64,000 nt of DNA from Oscillospiraceae bacterium (GTDB taxonomy: Bacteria > Bacillota > Clostridia > Oscillospirales > Oscillospiraceae): NCBI GenBank assembly GCA_020025595.1, contig JAHHRV010000001.1, forward strand, positions 62,001 to 126,000. The letters run 5' to 3'. Both the position numbers and the translations under genes were made by a program. The notes under the pieces were generated by a model. That model saw nothing but the letters and a program-made list of their open reading frames with translations, was not told where the DNA came from and ran no database searches. This document shows positions 56,860-64,000 of the stretch, one piece after another. Each line of letters starts with the position of its first letter. The first letter of the stretch is position 1.

Positions 56860-58236
56860 TTATACTTTGCAGGGCTGCTTCTGCACCTGACGGAAAATGC
56901 GAAGCAGCATGAAAATTGCTGCCACAGCAAGAATCAGCTCTGTGATGGGCTGGGCATACGGCAGACCGTACAGACCAAACACCCGGTTCAGCAGGAACAG
57001 CAGGGGAATTTCCAGAATGACCTTGCGAAGCAGGGCAAAGTACAGGGCGGTTTTTCCCATGCCCAGAGCCTGAAATACACCCACGGCAAGAAAATCCGTA
57101 CAGTTAAACACAACACCCAGACACATGGCACGGAGGAACAGAACACCGTAGCTGACGATCTCTTCGTTTTTCATAAATGCGCCGATCAGGGCTTTGGCAC
57201 CCAGCCAATAGGAAATGGATACCACGCTCATGATGGGGACGATCACGCCCAGTGCAAACAGGATTCCTTTTTTCATCCGTTTGTGATCCTTGTTTGCATA
57301 GTTGTAGCTGACCAGCGGCATAATGCCCTGACCAAATCCCAGAGCGATTTGCAGAGGAATCATGTTGATCTTCTGGGCGACACCCATGGCGGCAACGGCG
57401 GTTGCACCATAGACAGCGGTAAAATTGTTCAGGATCGTGGAGCCGGTTACATTCAGAAGATTCTGGATGGATGCGGGGATGCCTACCCCCAGAATGCCGC
57501 CGACAACGGAGGAATCCAGAGATTTCAGCCGCCGGACATCCAGACACACAAAGGTGTTGCCCCGCTTGACATAGGAGAGAATGAAGAAATACAGGCAGGC
57601 GACGCAGTTGGAAATCAATGTGGCAAGACCTGCGCCGGAAGCACCCATATTCAGACCCCAGGGGAGAATGAAGAACGGGTCGAGAATGATGTTCAGGATA
57701 CAGCCCAGCATGGTGCCCATGCTTGCGTGCAGGGCAGAGCCTTCGCTGCGTACCATCTGGGCCTGTACTACATTTAATATGGAAGGCGTAGCACCCAGCA
57801 TTACGGTGAAGAAGAAATAGTTCCGGGTAGCGGTCATGGTGATTTCGTCAGCGCCCAGAAGCCGCAGAAGCGGGCCATGGAACGCAATGCAGATCACGGA
57901 GAACAAAATACCGCTGAACAGTGCACCGTAGAAGCCAAATGCGGAACAGATTCTGGTTTTTTCGTAGTTTTTGGCACCCAGACTACGGCTCATCATGCTG
58001 CTGGTGCCGATGCCGAACAGGTTGTTCACCGCATTAAAGGCAAGCATGACCGGATATACCAGTGTAACTGCGGCATTCTGAACGGGATTGTTCAGCATAC
58101 CCACGAAATAGGTATCTGCCAGATTATACAACACCATTACGAGCGATGACATGACCATGGGGATCGCCAGCTGAGCAACGGCTTTTGGAATCGGCATGGA
58201 TTCAAATAAATAGGTTTTTGAGTGACTTTGTGTCAT
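56860..58236 (-). CDS. MATE family efflux transporter (first)
   Basis: The 458-aa protein has 12 helices in two matching halves. MATE marks: QLAIPMVMSSLVMVLYNLADTYFVG, then FGIGTSSMMSRSLGAKN, and in the second half LGVGIPASIQNLLNVTGSTILNNF and GFGQGIMPLVSYNYANKDH. It exports organic cations or drugs by sodium or proton exchange. AAGGAG lies rather far (12-13 nt) from ATG 58236. Monocistronic. The substrate cannot be predicted. Confidence 0.93.
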   Translation of the reverse strand: MTQSHSKTYLFESMPIPKAVAQLAIPMVMSSLVMVLYNLADTYFVGMLNNPVQNAAVTLVYPVMLAFNAVNNLFGIGTSSMMSRSLGAKNYEKTRICSAFGFYGALFSGILFSVICIAFHGPLLRLLGADEITMTATRNYFFFTVMLGATPSILNVVQAQMVRSEGSALHASMGTMLGCILNIILDPFFILPWGLNMGASGAGLATLISNCVACLYFFILSYVKRGNTFVCLDVRRLKSLDSSVVGGILGVGIPASIQNLLNVTGSTILNNFTAVYGATAVAAMGVAQKINMIPLQIALGFGQGIMPLVSYNYANKDHKRMKKGILFALGVIVPIMSVVSISYWLGAKALIGAFMKNEEIVSYGVLFLRAMCLGVVFNCTDFLAVGVFQALGMGKTALYFALLRKVILEIPLLFLLNRVFGLYGLPYAQPITELILAVAAIFMLLRIFRQVQKQPCKV

Positions 58237-58262
58237 ATGGATTATTCACACTCCTTGCAGAT

Positions 58263-58292
58263 AGTATAGTTCATCCGGAACAGAAGTGTCAA
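58263..58292 (-). promoter_or_regulatory. Promoter of the first MATE gene
   Basis: TTGACA (58287-58292), 18-nt spacer, TATACT (58263-58268) on the minus strand. Confidence 0.78.
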
Positions 58293-58397
58293 GGTTGGCC
58301 CGGTAAAATGTACCATATTTAGCTGGAATCTATAGAATTTCCAGTAATTGCGGAAGATTCAGAAAGAAAATCGATAAATGTGACAAAGAGTGAAACA

Positions 58398-58426
58398 TTG
58401 ACAATCTATGGCAAAACGCTTATACT
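58398..58426 (+). promoter_or_regulatory. Promoter of the phosphoglucomutase gene
   Basis: TTGACA (58398-58403), 17-nt spacer, TATACT (58421-58426), 58 nt before the ATG. Confidence 0.82.
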
Positions 58427-58484
58427 ATATCTGATTTAGCAATAAAAAATACCCTTTTAGATTATATAAGGATAGGTGAATCAT

Positions 58485-60167
58485 ATGTACATGGACGATT
58501 ACAAGCGCTGGTTGGAAGCAGATCTTGAAGATCCTGCGCTGAAAACTGAACTGGAGTCTATTTCCGGACAGGAAGATCAGATCAAGGAACGGTTTGCAGT
58601 AGCACTGAAGTTCGGTACCGCAGGTCTGCGCGGCATCCTGGGCGCCGGCTCCAACCGAATGAATATCTATGTGGTTCGTCAGGCAACCCAGGGACTGGCC
58701 AACTGGGTCAAGACTCAGGGTGGCAATCAGCTGGTGGCAATCAGCTATGACAGCCGTATCAACTCCGATGTATTTGCAAAGACCGCTGCCTGCGTTCTGG
58801 CTGCCAATGGCATCCATGTGCGCATTTACGATGCACTGATGCCCGTACCTGCACTGAGCTTTGCAACCCGTTATTACAAGGCTAACGCCGGTATTATGGT
58901 GACCGCATCCCACAACCCCGCCAAGTACAACGGCTACAAGGCCTACGGCCCCGATGGCTGCCAGATGACGGATGAGGCTGCCAACATTGTCTATGCAGAG
59001 ATCCAGAAGACCGATATCCTGACCGGTGCCAAGATGATGTCCTTTGAGGACGGCCTGGCACAGGGCCTGATCGAATATGTGGGCGACGAGTGCAAGGAAG
59101 CACTTTACGATGCAATCAAGGCTCGCTCTGTCCGCCCCGGTCTGTGCAAGAGCGCAGGACTGAAGCTGGTGTACTCTCCTCTGAACGGTTCCGGCCTGGT
59201 TCCGGTTACCCGCGTTCTGAAGGATATCGGCATTGATGACATTACCATCGTTCCCGAGCAGAAGGACCCCGATGGCAATTTCCCCACCTGCCCCTATCCC
59301 AACCCTGAGATTTTTGAGGCACTGCGCCTGGGCTTGGAGCTTGCAAAGCAGTCCGGTGCAGACCTGATGCTGGCTACCGACCCGGATGCTGACCGTGTAG
59401 GCATTGCAATCAAGTGCCCCGACGGCAGCTATGAGCTGGTTTCCGGCAACGAAGTCGGCGTGCTGCTGCTGGATTACATCTGCGCAGGCCGCATCGAAAA
59501 CGGCACTATGCCCAAGAATGCGGTTGCAGTCAAGTCCATCGTTTCCACCCCCCTTGCTGACGCTGTTGCAGCACACTACGGCGTGGAAATGAGAAATGTT
59601 CTGACCGGCTTTAAGTGGATCGGCGATCAGATCGCAAGACTGGAAGCTGCCGACGAGGTGGATCGTTTCATCTTTGGCTTTGAAGAGAGCTATGGCTACC
59701 TGGCAGGCCCCTATGTCCGGGATAAGGATGCAATCATCGGCTCTATGCTGATCTGTGAAATGGCTGCTTACTACCGTTCCATCGGCTCTTCCATCAAGGA
59801 ACGCCTGGAACAGATCTATGCCCAGTACGGCCGTTACCTGAACAAGGTGGATTCCTACGAGTTCCCCGGACTCAGCGGTATGGACAAGATGACAGGTATC
59901 ATGCAGTCCCTGCGTGACAATCCTCCCGCAGAATTTGCAGGATACAAGGTGGTCAAGGTTACCGACTACAAGAAGTCCGAGGAAACCGGCCTGCCTGCTG
60001 CAAATGTGCTGATCTACAGCCTGGAAGGCGGCGCAACTGTGGTGGTTCGTCCCTCCGGTACTGAGCCTAAGATCAAGACCTACTTTACCACTCTGGGTAA
60101 GGATCTGGCTGAGGCAGAGGCACAGAAGGAAGCACTGGCAAACGCACTGAAGCCCATGCTGGCATAA
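58485..60167 (+). CDS. Phospho-sugar mutase (phosphoglucomutase/phosphomannomutase)
   Basis: The 560-aa alpha-D-phosphohexomutase moves phosphate between C1 and C6 of glucose or mannose. Motifs in order: KFGTAGLRGILGAGSNRMN (substrate entry), MVTASHNPAKYNGYKAYG with the phospho-Ser, the metal-binding ATDPDADRVGIA, GFEESYGYLAGP (sugar specificity loop) and VVRPSGTEPKIKTYF (phosphate clamp). Length and the GFEES motif fit PgcA-type phosphoglucomutases. The ribosome site TAGGTGA precedes ATG 58485. An in-frame GTG inside that site was rejected. A terminator follows. Confidence 0.95.
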   Translation: MYMDDYKRWLEADLEDPALKTELESISGQEDQIKERFAVALKFGTAGLRGILGAGSNRMNIYVVRQATQGLANWVKTQGGNQLVAISYDSRINSDVFAKTAACVLAANGIHVRIYDALMPVPALSFATRYYKANAGIMVTASHNPAKYNGYKAYGPDGCQMTDEAANIVYAEIQKTDILTGAKMMSFEDGLAQGLIEYVGDECKEALYDAIKARSVRPGLCKSAGLKLVYSPLNGSGLVPVTRVLKDIGIDDITIVPEQKDPDGNFPTCPYPNPEIFEALRLGLELAKQSGADLMLATDPDADRVGIAIKCPDGSYELVSGNEVGVLLLDYICAGRIENGTMPKNAVAVKSIVSTPLADAVAAHYGVEMRNVLTGFKWIGDQIARLEAADEVDRFIFGFEESYGYLAGPYVRDKDAIIGSMLICEMAAYYRSIGSSIKERLEQIYAQYGRYLNKVDSYEFPGLSGMDKMTGIMQSLRDNPPAEFAGYKVVKVTDYKKSEETGLPAANVLIYSLEGGATVVVRPSGTEPKIKTYFTTLGKDLAEAEAQKEALANALKPMLA

Positions 60168-60179
60168 GTTAAATATCTG

Positions 60180-60217
60180 TCGGGACAGAACGAACCGTTC
60201 TGTCCCGATTTTTTTAT
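60180..60217 (+). terminator. Terminator of the phosphoglucomutase gene
   Basis: TCGGGACAGAACG pairs with CGTTCTGTCCCGA, then seven T. Confidence 0.93.
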
Positions 60218-60254
60218 AGTCGGACAGATTTTTCCCCCGGATTTTGCTGTTTTA

Positions 60255-60283
60255 TTGACATCTTTTTGTATATATGGTAAATT
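60255..60283 (+). promoter_or_regulatory. Promoter of the NhaC-like gene
   Basis: TTGACA (60255-60260), 17-nt spacer, TAAATT (60278-60283), 45 nt before the ATG. Confidence 0.72.
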
Positions 60284-60327
60284 ATTCACAGTTTATGCCT
60301 ATTTTAAGGGAGACTTGAGGGTTGAAA

Positions 60328-61638
60328 ATGAAAAAAGGAAAACCAATTGCACTGCTGCCCATCGGTGTGTTTTTAGTGATGTATCTGGGCCTTGGACTGT
60401 GGTTTGAGTATAAGCTAAGGATTCCTATGGGTTTTTATAATGTCCCCATTGTGATTGCATTTTTAACGGCAATTCTGGTGGCGTGCCTGCAGAACAGATC
60501 CGTGAGCTTCGACCGGAAGCTGGAGATGATGGGTCAGGGCGTGGGAGATAAGAACATCGTCACCATGCTGCTGATTTTCCTGACGGCAGGTACCTTTGTG
60601 GGCGTTGTGGGCAGATCTTCTGCTCAGAGCGTGGCCTATTTCATGCTGTCGGTGATCGATGCCCGCTTTGCAGTGGCAGTTCTGTTTGTGGTGGCCTGCT
60701 TTGTGTCTACTGCCATGGGCACCTCGGTTGGTACCATTACGCTGCTGACGCCCATTGCGGTCGAGGTGGCGCAGGCTTCTGAATTCGGTGTGCCGCTGTG
60801 CGTAGGAACGATAGTCGGCGGCGCTATGTTCGGCGATAACCTGTCCTTTATTTCCGATACCACCATCGCAGCCTGCAACGGTCAGGGCTGCCAGATGCGG
60901 GATAAATTCAAGGGCAATTTCTTCATTGCACTGCCGGCGGCACTGGGTACTCTGGCACTGATTCTGGCGATGACCATGAACAAGCCCACGGTTCAGATTG
61001 AAAAATCCTACAATCTCGTTCAGATCATTCCCTATGTTCTGGTCCTGCTGGGCGGCATTCTGGGAGTCAATGTGTTTGTGGTGCTGCTGTGCGGCATTGT
61101 TTCCGGCTCGCTGATCATGCTGGCCACGGGACAGACTGCGGTGACGCAGCTGCTTGCCAACATGGGCTCCGGCGCTGCGGGAATGTTTGAAACCAGCATG
61201 GTGGCAATTCTGGTGGCTGCCATGTGTGCGCTGATTCGCAATTACGGCGGTTTTGATGCGCTGTTGTATTTGATCCGCAAGATTTTCAAGGGAAACCGAG
61301 GCGGACAGCTGGGCATGGGCCTGCTGGTCGGCACCATGGATATTGCAACTGCAAATAATACGGTGGCAATCGTAATGGCAAATCCCATTGCGCGGGAGAT
61401 GAGCAGAGATTATGACATCAGCCCCAAGCGTGCAGCCTGTATTCTGGATACATTCTCCTGCATTTCCCAGGGTGTCATTCCCTATGGCGCCCAGATGCTG
61501 GTTGCAATTTCTGCCACGGCTGAGATGGGCGTTGCACTGTCCGCTTTTGATATCATGCACTATCTGTTCTATCCCTATCTGCTGTTTGTCAGCTGTATGA
61601 TTTCTATTTTTCTGATCCCCTCAATGAAAAAGAAGTAA
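60328..61638 (+). CDS. NhaC-family Na+/H+ antiporter-like transporter
   Basis: The 436-aa protein has about 11 helices with NhaC-family marks: FVSTAMGTSVGTITLLTPIA, GGAMFGDNLSFISDTTIAA and the later FSCISQGVIPYGAQMLVA. NhaC-type proteins exchange sodium for protons, and some relatives swap amino acids or malate/lactate. The exact ion is not readable. GAGGG lies 6 nt before ATG 60328. The TTG two codons earlier is an alternative. Terminator directly after. Confidence 0.9.
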   Translation: MKKGKPIALLPIGVFLVMYLGLGLWFEYKLRIPMGFYNVPIVIAFLTAILVACLQNRSVSFDRKLEMMGQGVGDKNIVTMLLIFLTAGTFVGVVGRSSAQSVAYFMLSVIDARFAVAVLFVVACFVSTAMGTSVGTITLLTPIAVEVAQASEFGVPLCVGTIVGGAMFGDNLSFISDTTIAACNGQGCQMRDKFKGNFFIALPAALGTLALILAMTMNKPTVQIEKSYNLVQIIPYVLVLLGGILGVNVFVVLLCGIVSGSLIMLATGQTAVTQLLANMGSGAAGMFETSMVAILVAAMCALIRNYGGFDALLYLIRKIFKGNRGGQLGMGLLVGTMDIATANNTVAIVMANPIAREMSRDYDISPKRAACILDTFSCISQGVIPYGAQMLVAISATAEMGVALSAFDIMHYLFYPYLLFVSCMISIFLIPSMKKK

Positions 61639-61644
61639 ATCCGG

Positions 61645-61674
61645 CTGCGCTCTGCAAAAGCAGAGCGCAGTTTT
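61645..61674 (+). terminator. Terminator of the NhaC-like gene
   Basis: CTGCGCTCTGC (61645-61655), AAAA loop, GCAGAGCGCAG (61660-61670), then TTTTC. It lies only 18 nt before the next gene, so some readthrough probably feeds the MATE gene. Confidence 0.82.
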
Positions 61675-61691
61675 CTGTGCAGAGGTAGTAT

Positions 61692-63092
61692 ATGAGAAAT
61701 TTCAGAAAACCAAAATATAATATGGAGATCATGGGTGTGATCCTGGCTCTTGCATGGCCCACCATGCTGGAGCAGCTGATGCAGACCGCCGTTCAGTACA
61801 TCGATACGGCGATGGTCGGCACTCTGGGAACTCAGGCCACGGCGGCAGTCGGTGCGACTACTACGGTAAACTGGCTGATTACAAGCACGATTTCAGCAGT
61901 GGGCGTGGGATTTCTGGCATTTATTGCACAGGCCTATGGCGCTGGTGACCGAAAAAACGCTTCCAAAGCTGTGGCACAGCTGGTGACGGTGACGGTCGTT
62001 ATCGGAACGCTGTTTACTCTGGTGACAGTGCTTATAAGCGGAGTGCTTCCTGTCTGGATGCAGGTGGACCCGCAGATTCGGCAGCTGACTTCGGCATATT
62101 TCTTCGTGATGTATCTGCCCATGCTTCCCCGGACGGCAATTATCCTGTTCGGCACGGCACTTCGTGCAGCAGGCGATTCCAAAACACCCATGAAGGTGGG
62201 CGCAACGGTAAACCTCATCAATATCGTTTTGAATTTCCTGCTGATTTATCCGTCCCATCCGGTTCAGCTGCTGGGATACACCGTGATGTTCCCCGGTGCC
62301 GGAATGGGCGTTGTGGGTGCGGCTCTTGCAAGTGCCATTGCCTTCACCGTTGGCGGTGTGCAGATCACCTATGTACTGTGGCATCATCGCGTTATTTCGC
62401 CGAAGGGTGCAAAGTTTGCTCCGGACAGAACCATTCTGGGGCCCTGCATGAAGGTGGCGCTTCCCAATATGCTGCAGCGCTTCGGCACTTCTCTGGGATA
62501 TGTAGCATTTGCCTCCATGATCAATTCTCTGGGTGAAGTGGCGACGGCAGCCCATACCATTGCCAACACGGTGGAATCGGCATTCTATATTCCGGGATAC
62601 GGTATGCAGACAGCGGCATCGACCCTGGCGGGCAATGCCTATGGTGCCCGGGACAACCAGCGAATGAAGGATCTGGCAGCCATGTTCATCCCGCTGGAAA
62701 TCGGATTGATGATCGTATCGGGCGGCGCTCTGTTTTTTGTGGCTTCCGGTCTTGTGGGCGTTTTTTCCAGCAATGATGCCGTCATTGCTCTGGGAACCAC
62801 CGTTCTGAAAATGGTTGCACTGTCAGAGCCGTTTTACGGATTTTCCATCATTCTGGAGGGCTTGATGCTCGGAGTAGGGGACACCCGAAAGCCTTTCCTG
62901 TTCAATATACTGGGTATGTGGGGAATACGGATTGTGGGTACCTTCGTCTGTACGCAGATGCTGGGCATGGGACTGGTGGCAGCTTGGGGCTGTATGGTTG
63001 CCCATAATGTGCTGCTGTTTGTTATGTATCAGATTTGCTACATCCGGGGCAGTTGGAATCCTCTGGAGAAAGCGATTCCGGCAGAAAAATAA
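61692..63092 (+). CDS. MATE family efflux transporter (second)
   Basis: The 466-aa protein has 12 helices. Marks: LALAWPTMLEQLMQTAVQYIDTAMVG, GAGDRKNASKAVAQLVTVTV, and in the second half VALPNMLQRFGTSLGYVAFASM and NAYGARDNQRMKDLA. It belongs to a different MATE subgroup from the protein at 56860-58236 and is not its recent duplicate. GAGGTAGTAT precedes the ATG. No own promoter was found, so it probably relies on readthrough from the NhaC-like gene. Confidence 0.92.
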   Translation: MRNFRKPKYNMEIMGVILALAWPTMLEQLMQTAVQYIDTAMVGTLGTQATAAVGATTTVNWLITSTISAVGVGFLAFIAQAYGAGDRKNASKAVAQLVTVTVVIGTLFTLVTVLISGVLPVWMQVDPQIRQLTSAYFFVMYLPMLPRTAIILFGTALRAAGDSKTPMKVGATVNLINIVLNFLLIYPSHPVQLLGYTVMFPGAGMGVVGAALASAIAFTVGGVQITYVLWHHRVISPKGAKFAPDRTILGPCMKVALPNMLQRFGTSLGYVAFASMINSLGEVATAAHTIANTVESAFYIPGYGMQTAASTLAGNAYGARDNQRMKDLAAMFIPLEIGLMIVSGGALFFVASGLVGVFSSNDAVIALGTTVLKMVALSEPFYGFSIILEGLMLGVGDTRKPFLFNILGMWGIRIVGTFVCTQMLGMGLVAAWGCMVAHNVLLFVMYQICYIRGSWNPLEKAIPAEK

Positions 63093-63130
63093 ATTCGATA
63101 ATTTTTGATTGAAATAACCCCCTCCCCGGC

Positions 63131-63159
63131 TTGTACGCCGTGTAAGGATCTGGTAATAT
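63131..63159 (+). promoter_or_regulatory. Promoter of the solute-binding lipoprotein gene
   Basis: TTGTAC (63131-63136), 17-nt spacer, TAATAT (63154-63159), 32 nt before the TTG start. Confidence 0.7.
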
Positions 63160-63190
63160 ATCTCCAGCAAGAAGATTGGAGGCTATTCCC

Positions 63191-64000
63191 TTGAAAAAAT
63201 TTTTATCGATGTTACTGGCAGCAGTGCTGGTACTGAGCATGGCGGCCTGTGGACAGTCTAAACCCGCGCAGGATAATACACTGGTCTATGGTTCCCATGA
63301 CTATACACGCATCAATCCTGCAATGGATGAGCATGGCGAGATCAATGTTCTGATCTTTAACGGCCTGACTGCCCACAATGGTGACAATCAGGTGGTTCCC
63401 GGTCTTGCAAAGAGCTGGGATTATGATGAAGCAACCTGCACCTATACCTTCCATCTGGAAGAAAATGTAAAGTGGCACGACGGCGAGCCCTTTACCGCCG
63501 AGGATGTCAAATTCACCATCGAAGCTATTATGGACCCGGAAAACGGTTCTGAAAATGCGCCCAACTATGAAGATGTAAAGTCCATTACAGTTGTGGACGA
63601 TCACACAGTTGCATTCCAGCTGGCTGCACCCAATGTGGCATTCCTGGACTATATGACCATAGGAATTCTTCCCAAGCACCTGCTGGAAGGCCAGGATTTC
63701 CAGACTTCCGATTTCTTCCGCAATCCCGTGGGCACCGGCCCCTACAAGCTGGAAAGCTGGGATGCAGGTCAGGCAATTACCCTGGTCAAGAATGACGACT
63801 ACTTTAAGGGTGCGCCCAACATCGAACATATCATCTTTAAGATCGTTCCTGATGACAACGCAAAGACCCTACAGATGAAGTCCAAGGAGCTGGATCTGGC
63901 TCTGCTGACCCCCAAGGATTCCGAGGGCTTTGTAAATCAGGAGGGCTACACCGTTTACAACATGAAGACCTCTGACTACCGAGGCATCATGTTTAACTTT
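63191..64000 (+). CDS. Peptide/nickel-type ABC transporter substrate-binding lipoprotein (3' end cut)
   Basis: The frame is open for 270 codons to the window edge with no stop. It starts at TTG 63191, preceded by TTGGAGG. The lipoprotein signal ends VLSMAACGQS. The mature part is SBP family 5: DYTRINPAMDEHGEINVLIFN, LAKSWDYDEATCTYTFHLEE, VKWHDGEPFTAEDVKFTIEAI and FRNPVGTGPYKLESWD. It should capture oligopeptides or a similar ligand outside the cell and pass it to DppBCDF-like subunits, presumably encoded beyond the window. About half of the protein is missing. Confidence 0.94.
   Translation, partial: MKKFLSMLLAAVLVLSMAACGQSKPAQDNTLVYGSHDYTRINPAMDEHGEINVLIFNGLTAHNGDNQVVPGLAKSWDYDEATCTYTFHLEENVKWHDGEPFTAEDVKFTIEAIMDPENGSENAPNYEDVKSITVVDDHTVAFQLAAPNVAFLDYMTIGILPKHLLEGQDFQTSDFFRNPVGTGPYKLESWDAGQAITLVKNDDYFKGAPNIEHIIFKIVPDDNAKTLQMKSKELDLALLTPKDSEGFVNQEGYTVYNMKTSDYRGIMFNF

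Noticed and set aside
1..64000. CRISPR arrays, rRNA genes or insertion sequences
   Set aside because: No regularly spaced direct repeats, rRNA-like stretches or transposase genes were seen by eye. The only mobile DNA supported is the element at 42769-52172.

Overview
The window is about 64 kb of chromosome from a Gram-positive, endospore-forming anaerobe of the Clostridia, most likely an Oscillospirales-type gut bacterium (inference). The evidence: near-consensus sigma-A promoters and strong AGGAGG-type ribosome sites; sporulation-type genes (spoIID, a YtvI-like permease, a SpoVB/MurJ-like flippase); an Rnf-like electron-transfer operon; an L20-type infC leader; an FMN riboswitch; and a TnpV-carrying mobilizable element typical of gut Firmicutes. 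Coding is dense on both strands and moderately GC-rich. As a result many long antisense frames are open but are not genes.

Layout. 1-1.7 kb: end of a DUF5696 glycosidase-like gene and tRNA-Arg(CCU). 2-5.2 kb: prfB, then infC-rpmI-rplT with its leader, and an ACT-domain protein. 5.3-9.9 kb: YtvI-like permease, an RluA-family pseudouridine synthase, and the trmL-pgk-tpiA operon. 10.2-16.5 kb: a small lipoprotein, thiI-pncC, a lipoprotein polysaccharide deacetylase, a membrane-anchored leucine-rich-repeat protein, spoIID and tRNA-Gly(GCC). 16.6-23.3 kb: parE-parC-yitT-transglutaminase-like lipoprotein operon, and secG.

23.6-33.8 kb is the most unusual chromosomal part. An operon encodes a duplicated-domain lipoprotein, the flavinyltransferase ApbE, RnfC, RnfD, RnfG and an unrecognised five-helix membrane protein. 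RnfA, RnfB and RnfE are absent from the locus. Next to it lie a divergent two-component pair, a small membrane protein and an FMN-riboswitch-controlled riboflavin importer (ribU). The arrangement suggests a partial, covalently flavinylated electron-export chain with flavin supply genes nearby (inference).

33.8-42.6 kb: RsuA-family pseudouridine synthase, a CdaR-like regulator, ftsE-ftsX-M23 hydrolase-ctpA (cell-wall remodelling), greA, and a lysyl-tRNA synthetase fused to a C-terminal tRNA-binding domain.

42.8-52.2 kb is an integrative mobilizable element of about 9.4 kb bounded by 27-bp imperfect direct repeats. It carries a tyrosine integrase, a repressor, an excisionase, a cluster of strong inverted repeats (candidate oriT), a MobA/MobL relaxase, a Bce-type peptide-sensing/resistance cargo (sensor kinase, regulator, permease, ATPase) and TnpV. 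There are no conjugation-channel genes, so it must borrow a helper.

52.4-64 kb: a small DUF3781 gene; a flippase-murT-gatD-like operon whose GatD-like subunit lacks both expected catalytic residues; two MATE exporters; a phosphoglucomutase-family enzyme; an NhaC-family antiporter; and the start of a peptide/nickel-type ABC-transporter binding lipoprotein that runs off the window.

Function calls rest on reading motifs by eye. No database or structure search was run.
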